From: Geobacter sp. UBA6169
GTDB taxonomy: Bacteria > Desulfobacterota > Desulfuromonadia > Geobacterales > Pseudopelobacteraceae
Assembly: GCA_002422265.1 (NCBI GenBank)
Contig: DIUB01000015.1
Span: 1-5,337 of the forward strand
Direction of reading: 5' to 3'
DNA length: 5,337 nucleotides
Positions 1 through 5,337 of the stretch are shown piece by piece. The position numbers and the translations under genes were made by a program. The notes beneath the pieces were generated by a model. The model saw only the letters and a list, made by a program, of their open reading frames with translations. It was not told the DNA's origin and made no database searches. Position 1 is the first letter of the stretch. Each line of letters begins with the position of its first letter.

Positions 1-165
1 AAAGGTAAGGCTGACAAAGGCAAAAGCGGCTACATAAAGACCACCGACATTGCCGACTATGTCGGTGAAACAGTGCCGGAACTGGCTGAAAAGATCTTCA
101 AGCGGTCCCAGTATCCAACCATATCGATGAGTGGGCAGCCGTTTCCTGTTGGTAAGGTACGGTGA
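1..165 (+). CDS. C-terminal end of a WD40/caspase-like protein (partial, 5' end outside window)
   Basis: Frame 1 is open from the first base to a TGA at 163-165 and gives the last 54 residues of a protein. They align without gaps to the last 54 residues of the 1178-residue protein encoded just downstream (nucleotides 3568-3732), with 40 identical positions by my count. Shared stretches include the KTTD motif, the AEKIFKR segment and the terminal FPVGKVR. In the downstream paralogue this region follows the caspase-like (C14) domain, so the missing upstream part very probably holds a caspase-like domain too. Whether it also has WD40 repeats or a PDZ domain cannot be seen. The stop lies 30 bases before the next start, which suggests co-transcription. 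Its third codon positions are clearly less GC-rich (31 of 54 codons) than those of the matching downstream segment (46 of 54), so this is not a very recent copy. Confidence 0.88.
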   Translation, partial: KGKADKGKSGYIKTTDIADYVGETVPELAEKIFKRSQYPTISMSGQPFPVGKVR

Positions 166-184
166 GACAGTAACCGTTCTGAGA

Positions 185-190
185 AAGGAG
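185..190 (+). promoter_or_regulatory. Ribosome binding site of the large WD40/caspase gene
   Basis: AAGGAG lies five bases before the ATG at 196. It supports this start over the in-frame ATG at 220 (residue 9). Starting at 196 also gives a complete signal peptide with a basic N-region. Confidence 0.75.
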
Positions 191-195
191 CTCTA

Positions 196-3100
196 ATGCG
201 TTCTTTACACCAGATAATCATGAGCATCTGCGTTGGCCTGCTTACGTTGGCTACGGGTATTGCTACAGCCCAGGAGAAGCCTGTGCTGTCAGTCCAGCTG
301 GGCCATGCCGGGAGTGTCAGCGCCATTGCCTTTACCCGTGACGGGCGCTATGCGATCTCAGCCGGTAGCGATAAGACTTTGAAACTATGGGATATCGTCA
401 GTGGGCGCGAGGTTAGAACCTATCGTGGGCACGAAGATGCGGTTAACGCCCTGGCGATCAGCCCGGACAGCACGCTGATTGCGTCGGTCAGTAGGGGGCT
501 GTCCGGTAGCAAAGACAAAAACCTGATGCTCTGGGAGACGTTCAGCGGTAAGCAACTCCGTCATATCAAGGTGCCGCACGGGAGAGTCACATCCGCTGTA
601 TTCACTCCTGACGGCAGATCTCTGGTGGCCGGTGGTTTTGGCAACAGCTGGGATGAAAAATCCAAAAATCTAGCTCTCTATGATCTGGCAACCGGACGGG
701 AACTGCGATTGTTTGGTGATGCGTACTCGATTGATGCCCTGGCCATAACCCCTGACGGCAGGTATCTGCTCTCAAACGGTTTTGGCAGAGGCAGGGAGCA
801 TTTTGTGCGGGTCTGGGATATTGAGACCGGTCGGGAACTGCGAATCTTTGGTCACCATAAACGCACTATTGAAGAGATTGCTGTCAGTGCAGATGGCAGC
901 TATGTGCTGACAGTCAGCAGATTGGAAAAAACAGCAACGGTCTGGTCCTTTGCCGATGGTCGTGAGATCAGAACATTCAAAGGGAAAGAAGGGCTGTACA
1001 AGGCAGCTATCAGTCCTGATGGCACCCGAGTGGTTGCAGCTGATGAAGACGGCAGTTTGAGATTATGGGATGTTCATCGGGGGAGAGAACTTGCTGCCTG
1101 GCGTCAGAGAGACGTTGCCGGTGCGGTTGCCTTCAGTCCCGATGGTACCCGGTTTCTCTCCGGCGGTCGTAGTGTCATGAAGCTCTGGGATGCAGTGCAT
1201 CTAAAAGAGTTGCATACCCTAAGTGCCTCTGCCTCTTCGGTATACTCGGTTGCGACAAGTTCAGATGGAAACTATGCTGTTGCCGGGACTTATCGCAAGG
1301 ATGATCTCAGGCTGTGGGACATCAGATCAGGCAGGAAGATAGACCGTGTTTTCAAGGGGTTCCTCGGGACATTCAACTCAAAAACAGTTGCGATAAGCCC
1401 TGATGGCAGTAAGTTGTTTTCTCAGACCGGCGACTTCTCGGTCAAGCTCTGGAAGATGGCTGACGGCAGTGTTGAGCGGACGCTGTCGATCGGGGCAGAA
1501 TCAATCAGGGCATCGGTATTTCTTCCTGGTGGCGAGTACGTGCTGGTTGCGGTTGGTCAGGTGCTCAAGCTCCTGGATGTCTCGTCAAAACACCAGCAGG
1601 GTGTACTGTTGGGAACTGTTTTCAAAGACACCCCTGCCGAGCAAGCAGGACTAAGGCAGGGTGATCTGGTGGTTGCCGTGGACCAGGTAGCGGTTGACAG
1701 TTGGGATGCCATGACCGGCATTATCAAGAAGAATCCTGACCGGGAGCTTTCCTTTACCTTTGTGCGTAACGGACAGCGCAGTAACGTTGCCATCACGCCA
1801 GCCGCTGCCATGGTCAGGGACCAGGATGGCAAGGAAGAAAAGGTTGGCCGTATCGGTATTGGCATCGGTGATGTCTCGATCCGCCAGTTTAGAGGGCACC
1901 GGGGAGATATCACTGATCTGGCAGTCACGCCGGGTGGCAGATATGCTGTTTCAGGCGGCAAAGACCGTACCGTACGGCTCTGGGATGTGGCAGCCGGTAG
2001 TGAGATCAGGACGCTTGGTGCCTTTGAAAGCAAAGCGGCTTCTTTTATTGGTGAAGTGGCTGCTGTTGCAATCAGCCCTGACGGCAGATATGTAGCAGCC
2101 GCTGCTAACCTGTTCGGCCAGGCGCCACTTAAGGTGTGGGATACGTCAACCGGTAGTGAGTTGCTGGCAATCGGTAAACGACCGGAGCATGAACAGTATA
2201 TGCCCTGGTTCTCGGCATTGGCTTTCAGTATGGATGGCAATCAGATTATCGGTGCTGACGGAGACTTTCTGAAGGTGTGGGATCGCAAGTCCGGTGCCTT
2301 GATCCAAGTGCTGGAGGGCCATGCAGGATTGGTGAAATCGATTGCCATTACACCTGACGGTAAACAGATTGTTTCTGCCAGTCTGGATGGTACGGTCAGG
2401 ATCTGGGATCTGACGTCCGGACGTGAAAAGGTGCAAATGGTTGCCTTTGACGACGGTGAATGGATTGTTGTTACCTCAGAAGGCTACTACAACGCCTCTG
2501 CCAATGGTGACAAATACCTCAACGTCCGCGTTGGCACTAATGTCTACGGCATTGAAAACTATCGCGAGGCCTTTTTCCGGCCTGATCTGGTAAAGCTGGC
2601 CCTGTCCGGCGGTTCGCTGCAGGGGTACCGTACCCTGGCCGAGATCAAGCAGCCGCCCCGGGTCAGCATTGTCCAGACACCTGAGGTTTCAGCCGCCGAA
2701 GAATTCAAGCTTACTGTGAAGCTGGAAGAGCAGGGTGGCGGTATCGGTGATGTGCGACTGTTTCTGAACGGCTCGGCAATCATGCTGGACAGTGCCCGTG
2801 CTTTGAAGGCGGTCCAGAAGGACAGTAGCGGCACCGTGTATCGTAGCTATACCCTCAAACTTGCCCCAGGCAATAACAGTATCCGGGCTGTAGCTTTCAA
2901 TGCCGACAACTCCATGCAGAGTAATGAAGCGCTCCACCAGGTACAGGCCACTTTTGCCGCACTCCGCAAACCAACCCTGCATGCCCTGGTAATCGGCATC
3001 CAGGAATTCCGCAACCCCAAACTGCAGCTCAGGTATGCTGTGGCTGACGCAAATCTGTTTGCCGCTACCCTGCGCAACGGTGCTGCCGGACTGTTTGAAC

Positions 3101-3732
3101 AGGTGAAAATTACCTCACTCACGGCGCGGGAAGCCACCAGCCGGGATGCAGTCCTCAAGGCATTGCAAAGCTACGGTTCCCTTAACCCCGACGATCTGTT
3201 TATCCTGTACATTGCCAGCCACGGCACGGTTGACGAAGGCGAGTACTTCCTGATCACCTCTAATGTCGGTGCCCTGAGTACGCAGCGGCTGAGGAGTGAT
3301 GCTCTCTCCCAGTCCGAACTGAAAGAGCTGGTGGCCAACATCCCCTCCACCAAAAAGCTGATTGTGATCGACACCTGCAACGCCGGCCAGTTGGGAGAGG
3401 CCATGCAGACCGCCCTCTTGACACGCGGCATGAGTGAAGACACCGCCATGAAGGTGCTGTCCCGCGCGGTGGGCTCCACCATTCTGTCTGCCTCCACCTC
3501 GGTGCAGGAGGCGTTGGAGGGGTATCAGGGGCATGGTCTGTTTACCTGGGCGTTGGTACAAGGCTTACAGGGCAAGGCCGATAAAGGCAAGACCGGCTAC
3601 GTCAAGACCACGGACCTTGCAGCCTATGTGGAGGATGAGGTGCCGAACCTGGCAGAGAAGATCTTCAAGCGGGCCCAGTTCCCCACGGTCTCCATCAGCG
3701 GCCAGGGGTTCCCGGTGGGTAAGGTGCGGTAA
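196..3732 (+). CDS. Exported WD40-repeat protein with inserted PDZ domain and C-terminal caspase-like (peptidase C14) domain
   Basis: The 1178-residue product starts with a Sec signal peptide (residues 1-25, likely cleavage after ATA before Q26), so it should act in the periplasm or outside the cell. WD40-type repeats follow, with SPDG/TPDG turns. Their closing WD positions are W65, W113, Y162, W207, W250, W291, W331, W374, W419 and L460, then W596, W648, W695 and W737. That makes fourteen, enough for two seven-bladed propellers. A PDZ domain at about 467-558 interrupts the series (DTPAEQAGLRQGD at 478-490). A GEW...EGYYNAS segment from about 754 to 810 is of a type often seen after propellers in bacterial WD40/caspase proteins. 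An Ig-like beta region spans about 820-920. The caspase fold starts near 928 (HALVIGI) and has H1009 in IASHG and C1061 in IDTCNAG, the expected catalytic dyad. C14 enzymes are cysteine proteases, usually cutting after basic residues in prokaryotic members; substrate and activity here are unknown. The gene sits 30 bases after a paralogue and 29 before another caspase-like gene. Confidence 0.93.
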   Translation: MRSLHQIIMSICVGLLTLATGIATAQEKPVLSVQLGHAGSVSAIAFTRDGRYAISAGSDKTLKLWDIVSGREVRTYRGHEDAVNALAISPDSTLIASVSRGLSGSKDKNLMLWETFSGKQLRHIKVPHGRVTSAVFTPDGRSLVAGGFGNSWDEKSKNLALYDLATGRELRLFGDAYSIDALAITPDGRYLLSNGFGRGREHFVRVWDIETGRELRIFGHHKRTIEEIAVSADGSYVLTVSRLEKTATVWSFADGREIRTFKGKEGLYKAAISPDGTRVVAADEDGSLRLWDVHRGRELAAWRQRDVAGAVAFSPDGTRFLSGGRSVMKLWDAVHLKELHTLSASASSVYSVATSSDGNYAVAGTYRKDDLRLWDIRSGRKIDRVFKGFLGTFNSKTVAISPDGSKLFSQTGDFSVKLWKMADGSVERTLSIGAESIRASVFLPGGEYVLVAVGQVLKLLDVSSKHQQGVLLGTVFKDTPAEQAGLRQGDLVVAVDQVAVDSWDAMTGIIKKNPDRELSFTFVRNGQRSNVAITPAAAMVRDQDGKEEKVGRIGIGIGDVSIRQFRGHRGDITDLAVTPGGRYAVSGGKDRTVRLWDVAAGSEIRTLGAFESKAASFIGEVAAVAISPDGRYVAAAANLFGQAPLKVWDTSTGSELLAIGKRPEHEQYMPWFSALAFSMDGNQIIGADGDFLKVWDRKSGALIQVLEGHAGLVKSIAITPDGKQIVSASLDGTVRIWDLTSGREKVQMVAFDDGEWIVVTSEGYYNASANGDKYLNVRVGTNVYGIENYREAFFRPDLVKLALSGGSLQGYRTLAEIKQPPRVSIVQTPEVSAAEEFKLTVKLEEQGGGIGDVRLFLNGSAIMLDSARALKAVQKDSSGTVYRSYTLKLAPGNNSIRAVAFNADNSMQSNEALHQVQATFAALRKPTLHALVIGIQEFRNPKLQLRYAVADANLFAATLRNGAAGLFEQVKITSLTAREATSRDAVLKALQSYGSLNPDDLFILYIASHGTVDEGEYFLITSNVGALSTQRLRSDALSQSELKELVANIPSTKKLIVIDTCNAGQLGEAMQTALLTRGMSEDTAMKVLSRAVGSTILSASTSVQEALEGYQGHGLFTWALVQGLQGKADKGKTGYVKTTDLAAYVEDEVPNLAEKIFKRAQFPTVSISGQGFPVGKVR
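1576..1878 (+). repeat. In-frame 9-base direct repeat flanking the PDZ-coding segment
   Basis: GATGTCTCG occurs at 1576-1584 and again at 1870-1878. The copies are exactly 294 bases (98 codons) apart, both encode Asp-Val-Ser in the same frame, and they bracket the PDZ module. The first copy follows the closing strand of a degenerate WD40 repeat (LKLLDVS). The second leads into the opening strand of the next (DVSIRQFRGH). Removing one repeat unit would leave a nearly normal WD40 spacing of 38 residues between L460 and W596. The repeat itself is seen directly; that it marks an insertion event is inference, since short repeats also arise by chance and WD40 seams resemble one another. Confidence 0.6.
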
Positions 3733-3747
3733 CGTTTAAAAAACTGA

Positions 3748-3752
3748 AGAGG
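3748..3752 (+). promoter_or_regulatory. Ribosome binding site of the second caspase-like gene
   Basis: AGAGG, within GAAGAGGT, lies nine bases before the ATG at 3762. This is a usable but weaker match than the site before the large gene. It sits inside the 29-base gap between the two genes, where I see no terminator hairpin, so the two genes are probably read from one transcript. Confidence 0.6.
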
Positions 3753-3761
3753 TAACTGAGT

Positions 3762-5207
3762 ATGGGATATCGATCCCTGTTGGTCATCATGGTATTAAAC
3801 TGCATCGGGAGTCTAGCCGCCATCGCCGCACCTGTTCAGAGATCATCAGATGCAGGACGCGGCCTGCAGGTGCAGGCAAAGCCGGTAGTGGACAGCCGCA
3901 TGCGGGTGGCGTTAGTGGTTGGTAACAGTCGTTATGCCGTATCCCCTCTGACCAATCCGGTCAATGATGCCCGTGCCATGGCTGAGGTATTGAGGCGGTT
4001 GGGATTTGAAGTGCATGAGCGGATCGATAGCAGCTACGCCGATCTGCACCTGGCTATCGATCAATTCGGCAACCGCCTAAAACCCGGGGGTGTCGGGTTG
4101 TTTTTCTATGCCGGGCATGGCATGCAGGTGCAGGGCAGCAACTACCTGATACCGGTCGATGCCCGGATCAATGCCGAAAACGAGGTGCGTTACAAGGCGG
4201 TTGATGTCGGTCTGGTGCTCGCAAAGATGGAACAGGCCAGAGGGGATATCAATATCGTTATTCTGGATGCCTGCCGTGACAACCCCTTTAACCGCAGCTT
4301 CCGTTCCTCCAGCAGGGGCTTGGCAAGTATGGACGCCCCGACCGGAACCCTGATCGCGTATGCCACAGCGCCGGGTAAGACGGCTGCTGACGGCGACGGC
4401 CGCAATGGGCTGTTTACCTCTGAACTGTTGCGGGTGATTCAGACCCCCGGTCTTCGGGTTGAAGATGTATTCAAGCAGGTCCGCAAGTCGGTTCGGGAGA
4501 AGAGCGGCAACAGCCAGGTACCTTGGGAATCCTCTTCTTTGGAGGGTAATTTCCATTTTAACCCTCAGCAGATATCCCCGGAATCCGTAACGCTGCCCCC
4601 ACAACCGCCTGTACAAGCGGTTTCACTAGACACGGCAGCTCCCCCACCAAACCACCTGCCGGCATCTGCCCTGCAGGTTGATTCGCCCCGGTCACCCCCG
4701 GAAAACCTGGCCTATAACCGCCAGCAGACCGACTTCCCATCACCGCTTGAATCAGATCGGGGCTGGGGTGGAGGAAGTTCCAAGTGGCAGCTGGTGGATG
4801 GACAGCGCACCTATCCGAATGAGTGGGCCCGGGGGCTTGCCTTTACCGGCGGTCCCCAAAAGTGGGCTGGTGAATCGTGTGGTTGGAGACAGGCAACCAT
4901 CAGCTTCGGCAAGCTGACAACCTTTGACCGGGTGGTACTCTGGCACCACGGACAGGACCAGATACCGACAGTCTGCAGTATACAGGTCTTTCAACAGGGA
5001 CGCTGGCGGGATCTCTTGAGCAGTTCCGATTGCAAGGCTCTGGCTCCATATGCCAAGACGGGTGGAACTGAATGGTGGCAAGGCTGGTCAACTCCCATGG
5101 TGCTCGATTTTGAGCAGGTGACCGCAGAAAAGGTGCGCTACCGTTTTGATAACTGCACTACCGAACATGGCTGGTTGTATGAATTTGAGGTGTATCGGAT
5201 GAAATGA
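3762..5207 (+). CDS. Exported caspase-like (peptidase C14) protein with C-terminal discoidin-like (F5/8 type C) domain
   Basis: The 481-residue product has a signal peptide (residues 1 to about 22, ending AAIAA), so it is expected outside the cytoplasm. The caspase-like domain spans about 46-266. It opens with RVALVVGNSRY, carries the probable catalytic H119 in FYAGHG and C171 in ILDACRDNPF, and closes with the PWESSSLEGNFHF segment (W255) typical of bacterial caspase-domain proteins. A proline-rich, probably flexible linker covers about 267-333. The remaining ~148 residues look like a discoidin/F5/8 type C beta-sandwich: ISFGKLTTFDRVVLW at 380-394, a core IQVF..GRWRDL at 407-418 and a final YEFEVY at 473-478. 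Such domains usually bind glycans or other surface ligands. Four cysteines in it (C373, C405, C424, C465) could form disulfides after export. The C14 motifs differ from those of the preceding gene (DACRDN against DTCNAG), so this is not a simple duplicate. The C14 call is firm; the discoidin call is by pattern only, and proteolytic activity is inferred. Confidence 0.9.
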   Translation: MGYRSLLVIMVLNCIGSLAAIAAPVQRSSDAGRGLQVQAKPVVDSRMRVALVVGNSRYAVSPLTNPVNDARAMAEVLRRLGFEVHERIDSSYADLHLAIDQFGNRLKPGGVGLFFYAGHGMQVQGSNYLIPVDARINAENEVRYKAVDVGLVLAKMEQARGDINIVILDACRDNPFNRSFRSSSRGLASMDAPTGTLIAYATAPGKTAADGDGRNGLFTSELLRVIQTPGLRVEDVFKQVRKSVREKSGNSQVPWESSSLEGNFHFNPQQISPESVTLPPQPPVQAVSLDTAAPPPNHLPASALQVDSPRSPPENLAYNRQQTDFPSPLESDRGWGGGSSKWQLVDGQRTYPNEWARGLAFTGGPQKWAGESCGWRQATISFGKLTTFDRVVLWHHGQDQIPTVCSIQVFQQGRWRDLLSSSDCKALAPYAKTGGTEWWQGWSTPMVLDFEQVTAEKVRYRFDNCTTEHGWLYEFEVYRMK

Positions 5208-5337
5208 TTGGTTGCATCACGGACTGTGTCTGCAGGCAGGGAATACTAAGGGATGCTACTACAAGAGCAACTGCAGATGGAGTCGGAACATTGATGCCGG
5301 CATTATTCTTCCTGATTAGAACTAATCTTCAGAAACA
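5208..5337. other. 3' flank without a supportable gene
   Basis: These 130 bases follow the last stop codon. Two short perfect inverted repeats are visible: ATGCCGGCAT at 5294-5303 with no loop, and GATTAG/CTAATC at 5314-5327 with a two-base gap. Neither is followed by a T-tract, so neither is a convincing intrinsic terminator; the second could be a small operator-like dyad. An open frame starts at ATG 5294, beginning MPALFFLIRTNLQK, with a GGAG at 5279-5282, and runs off the window. It is too short to call. Confidence 0.4.

Noticed and set aside
1557..2240. 227-codon open frame on the minus strand
   Set aside because: It lies wholly inside the well-supported WD40/PDZ coding region, shows no recognisable motif, and its composition (Ser/Pro/Ala/Leu-rich) is what the antisense of this reading frame would give.
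3762..3830. Lipoprotein signal (cysteine at residue 14 of the second caspase protein)
   Set aside because: The residues before C14 (VLN) do not fit a lipobox, and the hydrophobic stretch continues past it to a standard AxA-type cleavage site.
4077..4616. 179-codon open frame on the minus strand
   Set aside because: It is antisense to the caspase domain of the second complete gene, which has clear catalytic motifs; no domain or ribosome site supports the opposite strand.
5212..5247. Sigma-70-like promoter (TTGCAT and AATACT)
   Set aside because: The elements match the consensus at only 3 and 4 of 6 positions and are 24 bases apart, well outside the usual 16-18.
5253..5294. 13-residue open frame starting at ATG 5253
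   Set aside because: Its purine-rich AAGGG abuts the ATG with no spacing, and the peptide has no recognisable features.
5294..5327. Inverted repeats as a transcription terminator
   Set aside because: The stems are short with no usable loop, and no T-tract follows.
5294..5337. Possible start of a further gene (ATG 5294, hydrophobic N-terminus)
   Set aside because: Only 14 codons are visible, the GGAG is 11 bases away, and no homology can be judged.

Overview
The window looks like part of a chromosomal gene cluster from a Gram-negative bacterium. Both complete genes encode proteins with Sec-type signal peptides, good Shine-Dalgarno sites precede both starts, and base composition is moderately GC-rich. 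The overall style (WD40-repeat caspases, codon use) would fit a Geobacter-like or other deltaproteobacterial genome. That placement is a low-confidence guess.

Layout: all genes are on the + strand and tightly packed. Positions 1-165 are the last 54 codons of a gene that begins before the window. Its C-terminus matches the C-terminus of the next gene at 40 of 54 residues with no gaps, so the first two genes are tandem paralogues. Positions 196-3732 encode an 1178-residue exported protein with fourteen WD40-type repeats, a PDZ domain lodged among them, a conserved post-propeller segment, an Ig-like beta region and a C-terminal caspase-like (peptidase C14) domain with an apparent His/Cys dyad, H1009 and C1061. 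Positions 3762-5207 encode a second exported caspase-like protein of 481 residues. It belongs to a different C14 subfamily and carries a proline-rich linker and a discoidin-like (F5/8 type C) C-terminal domain. Positions 5208-5337 hold no gene I can support. Gaps of 30 and 29 bases separate the three genes, so they probably form one transcription unit whose promoter lies upstream of the window.

Working together (inference): the cluster supplies at least two, probably three, caspase-fold proteins to the periplasm or cell surface. Each full-length one is joined to binding modules: beta-propellers plus PDZ in one, discoidin-like in the other. This suggests a set of exported proteases or scaffolds that recognise protein termini or envelope glycans. 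Nothing in the window identifies the substrate or the trigger.

The most notable signal is the architecture of the large protein. The PDZ module interrupts the series of propeller blades at a blade seam, and its coding segment is bracketed by an in-frame 9-base direct repeat exactly 294 bases apart. The gene also changes codon composition between its WD40 half and its caspase end.
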